Shown here one piece after another: positions 43,620-51,503 of a stretch of 54,817 nt of DNA. How positions within the stretch are numbered: the stretch's first letter is position 1; every line of letters begins with the position of its first letter. The translations under genes were made by a program, and so were the position numbers. Origin of the DNA: Bacteroidales bacterium. Lineage in GTDB: Bacteria > Bacteroidota > Bacteroidia > Bacteroidales > P3. The notes under the pieces were generated by a model. That model saw only the letters and a program-made list of their open reading frames with translations. It made no database searches and had not been told where the DNA came from. The stretch lies in contig JAFRRK010000009.1 in assembly GCA_017428115.1 (NCBI GenBank), positions 1 through 54,817 on the forward strand, read 5' to 3'.

Positions 43620-43980
43620 AATAGTGTTCTCTATCTACAATAATGTCATGCAAGTTGCTGTAGGCCCAATCCATCAATTGCTGCATGATGGGTAGGAACG
43701 ACCGCCCACGCTCGGTAAGGGAGTATTCTACACGTGGCGGCATTTCAGCAAAAACAGTGCGCTGCACCAATCCGTCCGCCTCTAATCCTCTAAGGGTCTG
43801 TGTGAGCATTTTCTGCGAGCAATCGGTATTCTTTTTCTCAATATCGCGAAAGCGCATAGGGGCGGCCGACTCGCTGAGGGTATAGATTACGGCCAAAGTC
43901 CATTTGTTGCCTATGCGTGCCAATATGTTTCGGATAGGACACTCTGGGAATATGGGGTCTTGGATGAAATCTTTTGTCAT
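43597..43980 (-). CDS. HxlR-family transcriptional regulator
   Basis: A 127-residue winged-helix regulator of the HxlR (MarR-like) family. Features: ECPIRNILARIGNKWTLAVI (Cys14 at the family's redox-sensing position), RFRDIEKKNTDCSQKMLTQTL as the recognition helix region, and VEYSLTERGRSFLPIM at the end of the wing. Relatives such as Bacillus HypR and YodB sense disulfide or quinone stress through this Cys. The gene is first of three overlapping genes, so it probably controls the macrodomain-sirtuin pair and itself. The motif CTACAATAATGT occurs both just upstream of its start (about 43981) and within its coding region (about 43637); whether it is an operator is unknown. Confidence 0.92.
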   Translation of the reverse strand: MTKDFIQDPIFPECPIRNILARIGNKWTLAVIYTLSESAAPMRFRDIEKKNTDCSQKMLTQTLRGLEADGLVQRTVFAEMPPRVEYSLTERGRSFLPIMQQLMDWAYSNLHDIIVDREHYYEQVGEH

Positions 43981-44125
43981 CTACAATAATGTTTTAGACT
44001 TCGTTTTCTCTTAAACAGTTGTGTTTCTCATTGGAGCTATCGACATTGGCCTCCAAAATCAATTGTTATAGGCAGGCGGCAATAGACACCACCTGCCTAT
44101 TATATGTTTCTAGAGGTTGACCATC

Positions 44126-44578
44126 TTACCAAGTAAGCGGATCGGACAATATGTTGCCATCGTTCATCGGGCTATCGGCATCGGTGAAAGCATTGGCTTT
44201 GTATTGGATGCAGAGCATAGTAAGCGGTTCGGAGCCGGTATTTTTCAAGGCACGACGGCCTTCGGGAGAAACTCTTACAATAGAACCCTCACTGACGGGG
44301 AACTGCTCGCCATCCACCTGATAGGTGCCTTTGCCACGCAAGATGATGTATAGTTCTTCATGCGTTTTGTGGGTGTGTAGGAAACCGCTGTCCTGACCGG
44401 GCACCAATGTCTGGAACGACAACTCGCTGCCTGTAGCGCCCACCGCCTGTCCAACAAACACCTTGCCTTTAATAACATTCGGTCCCATAGGGAGCTCGTG
44501 CTCGATAATTTGGTCAATTGTTCCCACACTAACGGCCGCATAGTTACGACCCGATTTGATTTCTTCAATTGTTCTCAT
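44126..44578 (-). CDS. Cupin-domain protein
   Basis: A 150-residue single-domain cupin. Motif 1 is HTHKTHEELYIILRGKGTY with His and Glu metal ligands (HxH, E) near residues 68-84. Motif 2, SPEGRRALKN, lacks the usual His, so metal binding would be partial. No signal peptide. It lies upstream of the HxlR operon on the same strand, 145 nt away. HxlR regulators often sit near small oxidoreductase or cupin genes, so a stress link is possible. Substrate is not inferable. A -7 promoter element is at 44610-44617. Confidence 0.85.
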   Translation of the reverse strand: MRTIEEIKSGRNYAAVSVGTIDQIIEHELPMGPNVIKGKVFVGQAVGATGSELSFQTLVPGQDSGFLHTHKTHEELYIILRGKGTYQVDGEQFPVSEGSIVRVSPEGRRALKNTGSEPLTMLCIQYKANAFTDADSPMNDGNILSDPLTW

Positions 44579-44609
44579 AATTGTATGTTTTAATGTTTTA
44601 TTTCAATTG

Positions 44610-44617
44610 CAAAAATA
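44610..44617 (-). promoter_or_regulatory. -7 promoter element for the cupin gene
   Basis: TATTTTTG on the minus strand, 32 nt before the start codon at 44578. Confidence 0.55.
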
Positions 44618-44829
44618 CAACCATTTTCAAAACCCCACAAGAAGATACCCTGGAGAAACCTACTTACCTTTTGGTATGTAACATTGTTTCTTCTCGAAAC
44701 TATTTTGCCATAATTAACATTATTTAGCAACACGCCACACAGCAGCAACACCCTTAAAATAGGATTTAAAATAGTCTAATTTCAGAAAAAGAGCCGCACA
44801 AGAGAGTGGTACAATCAACGATAGATGCC

Positions 44830-46644
44830 TCAGCGCACAATCGAAAGCCTCTGCACAGCAGTCGTACCATCAACAGCGCGCAGAACCACCAAGTAGCACC
44901 CTGCGGATAGCATACTCACATCAATAGAGTGGTTGTTAGCGCTAAATCGCCTGCTCATCACTTCACGGCCTGTAGCGTCAAAAAAAATTACAACCCCTTC
45001 GCAGCTTGGAAAAGCATCCAAAACACAAACCACCTTATCGTGAGCCGGATTGGGATAGAGGGTGTAAGCGACATTCTCGGTTTGTAGCGACGAAATAGTC
45101 ATGGTATCTGCAAGAGTGGAAAAAGTGGCCAGTGTCCAGCTGCTCTGTCGAAGGCTATCACATAGCGTTCGCACGTAGAGTAAATATGTCGATCCCTCTT
45201 GGAGATTGACGAATTCGACATTCTGTTGATGGGCAACAGTGTCAACGACAGTGTCGGCATTGTGGAGCAGCACTAGTTGGTAGACATCAGTGTCGGAAGA
45301 AGAAAAGAGTGCTATCGAGCATTCTGTGAAATCGATGTCGTTTACAACTATACTATCCACCGGAAGACAATCTGCAGCAGGTAGGTCACCCGTGGTAAAC
45401 GATACCGTTTGGCTCCACTCGGAGTAGACATTGTCGCCACACAGTGCTCTTATATAGAGGTCATAGTCACGATTGTACTCCAAGTCCTGTAGCAATATGG
45501 CGGGTGCTTCACAAATAGAGCCCGCACCTGTTCCGAGTGTGAAACCATGCAAGCCATACTCTACCTCCCAATACCGGTTGTTGGCACCTGCCGACCAGCT
45601 GATTGCCACATTGTTGCCCTCAACTCGTTGCATAATCCCATCGACCGTGTCGCATGGCAGTGGAGGACAAGAGAGGGTAATGGTATATAAGCGGCTGGTA
45701 ATGGAGTCCTCTGCCACCACATGCAATACGAACTGCCTTGTCAGCTCATCGGGCTGAATAGTGTCGACTGTTACTGTAGCATCTGCTGCTTGTGCAACAT
45801 ACGAAATTGTTGCACTCTGCAAGGCAAGATAGTCCGACAGTTGACAGACATAATCGAAACTATCGCGCCGGAAGTCGGCAACTGCAGTGCCATTAACTAG
45901 CAGGCTGTCCAACCAGGCACTATACACAAACTCAATGTCATCGACCGAAAGCGAGTCATTGGCACTACCTCCACCAGGGGTAGTGTTTGTAGTCATCGAC
46001 ATTAAAACGTAGTTGACCGAGGATGCCCCATTATATTCAAAAGGCACCTTTTGTTGCACCCACGTAGGAGAGGATGAGGAGGTGGTGGTGCGGCCGAACT
46101 CAGCCACTGCCCTACCGCGAAACAAGTTGGTAGAGGAGCAGTCGTTAGGGTCGCGAAAGTCGTTATTGCCGTGGAGATATGCCCGGATACTGCCTTGCGA
46201 AGAGGCACTGGCAGCATAATACGACACCCATACATACATCGAGTCGGGCGTACCGCTGAATGCATGGCAATAGCTGCCACCCCTGTGGGTATAGTTGTAG
46301 TTGCTGGAGTTAGAAGCAGAGGTGCTGCCCACATGTATCTGGCCCGTGGTCATGTTGCCATTGGCCACAATACCCAGCACCGAACGGGAATAGATAGTCA
46401 GATAAGAACTGCCTGCCGTACCCGGGCGCCCGCCATGACGGTGATAATGCTGCGCCGTACTTGCTGCCCATGCCCACGAGCCGTCAGCCTGCGGAAAAGA
46501 ACTCCAATGACTGGGACGAGAGGTAGCTGACGTTCCCTCCCACGACTCAAACCCAGGGTTTGACAACTGATACTGAGCCTTGGCTGCAACAGGCGCAAGC
46601 ATCAAGGCAGTCAGTGCCACAACAATAAGTAATCTATTGGTCAT
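44830..46644 (-). CDS. T9SS-sorted secreted protein, PCMD-like N-terminal domain and fibronectin-III-like repeats
   Basis: A 604-residue exported protein. I start at 46644, where MTNRLLIVVALTALMLAPVAA forms the signal peptide; an ATG 15 codons upstream would bury it. The mature N-terminus (YQLSNPGFESWEG, then a Ser/Gly/His-rich beta domain to about residue 260) resembles the putative carbohydrate metabolism domain. A cadherin-like strand region and two fibronectin-III-like segments follow (NRYWEVEYGLHGFTLGTG; VYSEWSQTVSFTTGDL). The C-terminal tail has the T9SS type A pattern TLYPNPAHDKVVCVLD and GCYLVVLRAVDGT. Likely a surface glycan-related protein. PorX, regulator of T9SS, is encoded just upstream on the same strand. 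Confidence 0.88.
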   Translation of the reverse strand: MTNRLLIVVALTALMLAPVAAKAQYQLSNPGFESWEGTSATSRPSHWSSFPQADGSWAWAASTAQHYHRHGGRPGTAGSSYLTIYSRSVLGIVANGNMTTGQIHVGSTSASNSSNYNYTHRGGSYCHAFSGTPDSMYVWVSYYAASASSQGSIRAYLHGNNDFRDPNDCSSTNLFRGRAVAEFGRTTTSSSSPTWVQQKVPFEYNGASSVNYVLMSMTTNTTPGGGSANDSLSVDDIEFVYSAWLDSLLVNGTAVADFRRDSFDYVCQLSDYLALQSATISYVAQAADATVTVDTIQPDELTRQFVLHVVAEDSITSRLYTITLSCPPLPCDTVDGIMQRVEGNNVAISWSAGANNRYWEVEYGLHGFTLGTGAGSICEAPAILLQDLEYNRDYDLYIRALCGDNVYSEWSQTVSFTTGDLPAADCLPVDSIVVNDIDFTECSIALFSSSDTDVYQLVLLHNADTVVDTVAHQQNVEFVNLQEGSTYLLYVRTLCDSLRQSSWTLATFSTLADTMTISSLQTENVAYTLYPNPAHDKVVCVLDAFPSCEGVVIFFDATGREVMSRRFSANNHSIDVSMLSAGCYLVVLRAVDGTTAVQRLSIVR

Positions 46645-46794
46645 ATATGTATGTTTTGTTAATAGCAATACGTCCTCTCGGACTACCAATACATCGAATA
46701 GCCAGACGTTTAGTTAAGCCGAGCGCAGACAAGCCTGCTTGGATGCCGAGGTAAGAAAACGACTGATAATAATCGACCTATACTGAATCACCAA

Positions 46795-48357
46795 TCATCT
46801 CGGTCGTAACATGACAAACGGGATGAGTATCTCCTCCATCGAAATGCCCCCATGCTGGAATGTGTTCATATAGTACTGCACATACTGGTTATAATTGTTG
46901 GGGTAGACGAAGTAGTCATTTTCATGGCAGAAGATATAGGGCGATGTGACATGCCTTCGAGGTAAGAACAGCTTGGCAGGGTCCTTCACCTCAAACACCT
47001 CTTTGGGGTTATAGTCCAACAGACGGCCCTGCTTATACCTCAAATTCACACTCACACTCTGGTCGCCCTTCACTCGAACAGGACGGTCAATGCGCACCGA
47101 GCCATGGTCGGTAGTGATGATGATGTTCACATCTTTACCTCCCAACGCCTTGAAGACCTCGGCCAACGGCGAGTGCTCAAACCAGCTCAGCGTCACCGAG
47201 CGGTAGGCCTTTTCATCTGCTGCCAACTCACGCACTATATCGCTGTCGGTGCGGGCATGCGATAGCATATCCACAAAGTTGTATATTATCACATTCAGCC
47301 TATTCTGCAACAGATTGGAGATATTGTCCACCAACCTCTTACCATACTGAGCATTCAACACCTTGTTGTAGCTGTGCTTGATGTTGAGCCCGTTCCTACG
47401 TAGATTCTCGTCCAACAGCTCATTTTCATATTGATTTTTAAAACCCTCCTGGTCTTCGTTCACCCAATACTGGGGATACTTCCGTTCAATCTCTGAAGGC
47501 ATCAAGCCGCCGAACATGGCATTACGGGCAAACTGCGTAGTAGTGGGTACAATGCTGTAATACAAACCGTCTTCCTCTGTACGAAGATATTGCTCTATAG
47601 CTGGCTGCAGAAACTTCCACTGGTCATAGCGAAAATTGTCTATAACGATAAGAAATGTGGGGCGCTCTTCTTTCAGCAGAGGAAACAGCCGCTCGCGCAA
47701 CACTGTGGGCGACAATGTGGGCTTATCCTCAATGGCATTTCCGCCAATCCAATCCAGATAGTTCTTTTCGTAAAACTTACAAAACAGCTGGTTTGCCTCA
47801 GCCTTTTGAGAGATGAAGATTTCGTGGATATTCTCATCCTCCGATGCTGCCAGCTCCAATTCCCAATATACCAACTTGCGATACAATTGCACCCACTCGT
47901 TGTGGTCCAGCCTCCCCGACAGCTCCATACCTATCTCACGAAACTGCTGCTGGTAGTTCATTGTCGACCGTTCGCTCTGCAAACGCCGTGCATCAGTATG
48001 TTTCTTGATAGCAAGCAATATCTGGTTGGGGTTGACCGGTTTAATAAGATAGTCGCTAATCTTGCCGCCCAAAGCCTCATCCATGATATGTTCCTCTTCG
48101 CTCTTGGTAATCATTACCACCGGCACCTGGGGGTGACGGGTCTTAATCTGGCTTAGTGCGTCCAGTCCACTGATGCCAGGCATATTCTCATCTAAGAACA
48201 CCAAGTCTATATCATTAGGATGCGCCTCCAGCTCGTCGATAGCCTCGCTGCCGCTCATAACAGGAATGACGCTGTAGCCTTTTTCTTTCAAAAAAAGGAT
48301 ATGGGGCTTCAGAAGGTCTATCTCATCGTCGGCCCAAAGAATGGTGATATTATCCAT
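46795..48357 (-). CDS. porX: PorX-type response regulator with PglZ domain
   Basis: A 520-residue two-domain regulator of the type IX secretion system. The receiver domain (1-120) has the acidic pair ADDE (10-12), phosphoacceptor Asp56 in VFLDENMP, and Lys106 in YLIKPVNP. The C-terminal PglZ (alkaline-phosphatase-like) domain shows FLIVIDNFRYDQWK, YNFVDMLSHARTDSD and NIIITTDHGSVRIDRP, with metal-binding Asp and His. PorX acts with PorY and sigma factor SigP in Porphyromonas gingivalis, and its PglZ domain has been reported to act on oligonucleotides. No porY is in this window. The six T9SS or Omp28-like secreted proteins seen here are plausible beneficiaries. Identification is secure. Confidence 0.95.
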   Translation of the reverse strand: MDNITILWADDEIDLLKPHILFLKEKGYSVIPVMSGSEAIDELEAHPNDIDLVFLDENMPGISGLDALSQIKTRHPQVPVVMITKSEEEHIMDEALGGKISDYLIKPVNPNQILLAIKKHTDARRLQSERSTMNYQQQFREIGMELSGRLDHNEWVQLYRKLVYWELELAASEDENIHEIFISQKAEANQLFCKFYEKNYLDWIGGNAIEDKPTLSPTVLRERLFPLLKEERPTFLIVIDNFRYDQWKFLQPAIEQYLRTEEDGLYYSIVPTTTQFARNAMFGGLMPSEIERKYPQYWVNEDQEGFKNQYENELLDENLRRNGLNIKHSYNKVLNAQYGKRLVDNISNLLQNRLNVIIYNFVDMLSHARTDSDIVRELAADEKAYRSVTLSWFEHSPLAEVFKALGGKDVNIIITTDHGSVRIDRPVRVKGDQSVSVNLRYKQGRLLDYNPKEVFEVKDPAKLFLPRRHVTSPYIFCHENDYFVYPNNYNQYVQYYMNTFQHGGISMEEILIPFVMLRPR

Positions 48358-48422
48358 GATAAGCGCTATTTTTTATCAATTCACCAGTATAACGACAGAT
48401 GGTCACAAATATTGTGCATACA

Positions 48423-48458
48423 AACAAAGGCACCCCACAAAACAGTGAGGCACCTTTG
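48423..48458 (-). terminator. Imperfect hairpin after the 2-oxoacid oxidoreductase operon
   Basis: ACAAAGG and CCTTTGT outer arms with a partly paired interior (CC/GG, CAC/GTG) around AAAACA. On the minus strand it ends in TTTG. It lies between the gamma-subunit stop and porX. Confidence 0.5.
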
Positions 48459-48481
48459 TCTATTCAAGAAAGCAGAAACGC

Positions 48482-49033
48482 TTATAGTACCTGTACAGGT
48501 TCAATCAGTCCCTTACCAAGCTCGATAGCCTGCTCGTTCTGGGGGATGAGGTTGTGGTGACGCTCGGGGAGCGACTTTTCCAAACCTTTGTGGATAAACT
48601 CAGAACCCACGATGGGCTTCAGTTTCAAGAAGCCACCCAGAACCACCATGTTGAACACCTTTGAGATACCCATTTCCTGAGCCTTCTCGGTAGCGGGAAT
48701 CTTATAGATGTTAATATCCTTACGGGTAGGCTCGTGTGTGATACCATTCGGGTCGTATATCAGCAGACCACCAGGCTTAACCGAACTCTCAAACTTGTCG
48801 AGCGACTGCTGGTTGAGCACAATAGCGGTGTCGAACTTGCTGATGATGGGCGAGCTGATGCGCTCGTCGCTGACGATGACGGTGACATTAGCGGTGCCGC
48901 CGCGCTGCTCGGGACCGTAGGAGGGCATCCAGAGCACTTCTTTATCTTCCATAACGCCTGAGTAGGCAAGGATCTTACCCATCGAGAGGACACCCTGGCC
49001 ACCAAAACCGGCGATGATTATTTCTTCTGTCAT
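48482..49033 (-). CDS. 2-oxoacid:ferredoxin oxidoreductase, gamma subunit
   Basis: A 183-residue gamma subunit of the pyruvate/2-oxoacid:acceptor oxidoreductase family. The signature GFGGQGVLSMGKILAYSG starts the protein, followed by SYGPEQRGGTANVTVIVSD, both typical for this subunit. The neighbouring genes encode the ferredoxin-like delta, alpha and beta subunits in the order delta-alpha-beta-gamma, which fits 2-oxoglutarate or branched-chain (Kor/Vor) enzymes of Bacteroidales rather than single-chain pyruvate oxidoreductase. The enzyme oxidises a keto acid with CoA and reduces ferredoxin, or runs in reverse. Exact keto-acid preference is not visible. Confidence 0.92.
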   Translation of the reverse strand: MTEEIIIAGFGGQGVLSMGKILAYSGVMEDKEVLWMPSYGPEQRGGTANVTVIVSDERISSPIISKFDTAIVLNQQSLDKFESSVKPGGLLIYDPNGITHEPTRKDINIYKIPATEKAQEMGISKVFNMVVLGGFLKLKPIVGSEFIHKGLEKSLPERHHNLIPQNEQAIELGKGLIEPVQVL

Positions 49034-49098
49034 GATTTTTATTGTTTTTAAGGTCGGACTGGTCTGACTAGGCTTGACAGCTCCGACGATGTTATTTC

Positions 49099-49923
49099 TT
49101 ATTGCTTAACAGTTAGAGGAGCGCTGACCACCAAACGGTTTGCATCGATGCCTTCGGCTATCTTGCCGTCCACCTTGATGTCGCCCAGCGGATAGTTCGG
49201 GAACATGTTCTCTTCCATCCACTTGTTGGCCTGCACGGGGGTCATCTTCCAACCACTGTTGCAGCTGCTGACGATCTCCACGAAGGCTAGGCCCTTCTTG
49301 TCGCGCTGCACCTCGAAAGCCTTGCGGATAGCAGCTTTGGCCTTACGCACATTGGCGGGGGTGTGCACGCTCTGGCGGGTCACATAGTAGGAGCCGGGCA
49401 GGGTGGCCAGCAGCTCGGTGATACGCAGGGGATAGCCGTTCAGGTCCACGCGGCGGCCATAAGGAGTCGTTGCCGACTTCATGCCCACCAGGGTGGTAGG
49501 AGCCATCTGACCACCTGTCATACCATAGATACCGTTGTTGATAAACACCATCACGATGTTCTCGCCACGGTTGGCAGCATGAATAGTCTCGGCAGTGCCG
49601 ATAGCGGCCAAGTCGCCATCGCCCTGATAGGTAAACACAAACGTGTCGGGATTCAGACGCTTGATAGCGGTGGCAACTGCTGGAGCACGGCCGTGTGCAG
49701 CCTCCTGGAAGTCCACGTCGAAATAGTTATAGGCCAAGACGGAGCATCCCACGGGGGAAACGCCGACGGTCTTATCTTGGATACCCATCTCGTCGATCAC
49801 CTCGGCGATGATGCGGTGTGCTGTGCCGTGGCCGCAGCCGGGGCAGTAGTGCATTACATTGTCGGTAAGCACCTTTGTTTTGGTGTAAACCAGATTCTCA
49901 GGTTTTACTATATCGTTAGCCAT
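49099..49923 (-). CDS. 2-oxoacid:ferredoxin oxidoreductase, beta subunit (TPP-binding)
   Basis: A 274-residue beta subunit carrying the thiamine diphosphate site. YCPGCGHGTAHRIIAEV at the N-terminus holds Cys residues of the TPP/4Fe-4S region, and GDGDLAAIGTAETIHAANRG, with the following VFINNGIYGMTGGQ, forms the GDG...NN TPP-binding motif. 66 nt separate it from the gamma gene downstream and 18 nt from the alpha gene upstream, so all belong to one operon. Length is normal for KorB/VorA-type subunits. Confidence 0.95.
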   Translation of the reverse strand: MANDIVKPENLVYTKTKVLTDNVMHYCPGCGHGTAHRIIAEVIDEMGIQDKTVGVSPVGCSVLAYNYFDVDFQEAAHGRAPAVATAIKRLNPDTFVFTYQGDGDLAAIGTAETIHAANRGENIVMVFINNGIYGMTGGQMAPTTLVGMKSATTPYGRRVDLNGYPLRITELLATLPGSYYVTRQSVHTPANVRKAKAAIRKAFEVQRDKKGLAFVEIVSSCNSGWKMTPVQANKWMEENMFPNYPLGDIKVDGKIAEGIDANRLVVSAPLTVKQ

Positions 49924-49941
49924 TGTAATTCGATTTAAAAG

Positions 49942-51024
49942 TTACTTGATGATTTTCTGTTCCATAGCTTCGAGGACCTCTTCGGGAGTGGGGATGATAC
50001 CACCGAAACGGCCGTAGTGCTCGATAGGAATCTGGCAGTTGGAAGCCAGCTTCACATCCTCGACCATCTGACCGGCACTCATCTCTACGCACAGCATACC
50101 CTTCACTCTCTTAGCCAGCTCGGCCACCTGCTTGGTGGGGAAAGGATACAGCGTGATAGGACGCAGCAGACCCACCTTCAGGCCCTTCTCACGGGCAATC
50201 TGCATGCTCTTCATGCAGATACGCGACGATGTGCCATAAGCCACAAACACATAATCGGCATCCTCGCAGTTCAGCATCTCATAGCGCACATCCTCTTCCT
50301 TCATCTGGGCATACTTCTTCTGCAGCTTCTGGTTAAACACCTCCTGGCGCGACGATTCCAGCTCCAACGAGGTGATGATGTTGCGCTCACGGTTGGCAGG
50401 CTTGCCCCAGGTGCCCCAAGGAGCCTTCTCCTTGCGCTCCTCGTCAGTCCAACGAGGCACATAGTCGCGCGTATAGCACTTCTCCATGCACTGGCCAATA
50501 GCACCGTCGGTGAGAATCAGCACCGGGTTGCGATACTTAAAGGCGATATCCCAAGCGTCAAACACAAAGTCGTACATCTCCTGAACGCTGGCGGGAGCCA
50601 TCACATACAGCTGATAGTCACCGTGACCGCCACCCTTGGTGCTCTGGAAATAATCGCTCTGGGCAGGCTGGATGGTACCCAGTCCGGGACCGCCGCGCAT
50701 GGCGTTCATCACCACGCAAGGAATCTCGGCACCGGCCAGATAGGTCAGACCCTCGCACATCAGCGAGATTCCGGGCGACGACGACGAGGTGGCCACCTTC
50801 TTACCAGTAGCAGCACCGCCATACACCATATTGATCGATGCCAGCTCCGACTCAGCCTGCAGCACCACCATGCCGGTAGTCTCCCAAGGTTTCTCGGCCA
50901 TCAGCGTTTCCATAACTTCCGACTGCGGCGTGATAGGATAGCCGAAATAGCCGTCCGTACCGCTGGCAATCATAGCGCGGGCAATAGCCTCATTGCCCTT
51001 CATCAGTTTAAGTTCTTTTGCCAT
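49942..51024 (-). CDS. 2-oxoacid:ferredoxin oxidoreductase, alpha subunit (VorB/KorA type)
   Basis: A 360-residue alpha subunit. KGNEAIARAMIASGTDGYFG and YPITPQSEVMETL at the start are the TPP-pyrimidine-domain hallmarks. QAESELASINMVYGGAATGK and TSSSPGISLMCEGLTYLAGA follow. The C-terminal part has the VGLLRPITLYPFP motif that contacts the substrate pocket. Length and subunit order match the four-subunit VorB/KorA arrangement seen in Bacteroides. It is 18 nt before the beta gene and 22 nt after the delta gene. Substrate remains unassigned: 2-oxoglutarate and branched-chain keto acids are both possible. Confidence 0.93.
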   Translation of the reverse strand: MAKELKLMKGNEAIARAMIASGTDGYFGYPITPQSEVMETLMAEKPWETTGMVVLQAESELASINMVYGGAATGKKVATSSSSPGISLMCEGLTYLAGAEIPCVVMNAMRGGPGLGTIQPAQSDYFQSTKGGGHGDYQLYVMAPASVQEMYDFVFDAWDIAFKYRNPVLILTDGAIGQCMEKCYTRDYVPRWTDEERKEKAPWGTWGKPANRERNIITSLELESSRQEVFNQKLQKKYAQMKEEDVRYEMLNCEDADYVFVAYGTSSRICMKSMQIAREKGLKVGLLRPITLYPFPTKQVAELAKRVKGMLCVEMSAGQMVEDVKLASNCQIPIEHYGRFGGIIPTPEEVLEAMEQKIIK

Positions 51025-51046
51025 GTTATTGTTCCTTTTTTCTTGT

Positions 51047-51265
51047 TTAACATTTGACTTTGTAGACGGAGATCACACCGTCAGGGCACACGATAGCGCA
51101 GCTGGCGCAACCGATGCAGTTCTCGTTTACGACATGGGTGTAGTTATAACCCTTGCCGTTTACATTCTTCGACAACTCGATGCAGTGCATCGGGCATGCT
51201 TCTAGGCATACGCCGCAACCCTTGCAATGCTCGGTATCGATAACGATTTGTCCTTTAAATGCCAT
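51047..51265 (-). CDS. 2-oxoacid:ferredoxin oxidoreductase, delta subunit (2[4Fe-4S] ferredoxin)
   Basis: A 72-residue ferredoxin-like subunit with two 4Fe-4S clusters: CKGCGVCLEACP and CIGCASCAIVCPDGVISVY. Starts the four-gene operon delta-alpha-beta-gamma. A -7 promoter element lies at 51323-51330, 58 nt upstream. It passes electrons from the TPP centre to soluble ferredoxin. Length fits the separate delta subunit of Vor/Kor enzymes. Identification is secure. Confidence 0.95.
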   Translation of the reverse strand: MAFKGQIVIDTEHCKGCGVCLEACPMHCIELSKNVNGKGYNYTHVVNENCIGCASCAIVCPDGVISVYKVKC

Positions 51266-51322
51266 AATATCAGATTTATAAGATTAATAATTACAATAGT
51301 ATCTATCCACTTGTAGGATTTG

Positions 51323-51330
51323 CAAAGATA
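51323..51330 (-). promoter_or_regulatory. -7 promoter element of the 2-oxoacid oxidoreductase operon
   Basis: TATCTTTG on the minus strand, an exact TAnnTTTG match, 58 nt before the delta-subunit start codon. Confidence 0.6.
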
Positions 51331-51380
51331 CGACTTTTTTTTAATATATTAAATAAAATATTTTTTTCTCAATAGTTATC

Positions 51381-51439
51381 TCCACGTATCGCACGTATCA
51401 CATGTATTAGAATACGTGTAAATACGCGAGATACGTGGA
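51381..51439. repeat. Nested inverted repeat built from ACGTAT units
   Basis: Outer arms TCCACGTATC (51381-51390) and GATACGTGGA (51430-51439) are perfect. Inside them CACGTAT (51392-51398) pairs with ATACGTG (51412-51418). Located between gene B copy 2 and the oxidoreductase promoter; it could terminate the cassette transcript or be a protein-binding site. Confidence 0.55.
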
Positions 51440-51503
51440 GCCGTCCCTCAATTCTCAATTTCTACCGGCTCCTGCCCAATTCTCAATTCTCAACTTTCAA
51501 CTT

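Noticed and set aside
50017-51057. 346-codon open frame on the plus strand
   Set aside because: Antisense to the oxidoreductase alpha subunit, which has all family motifs.
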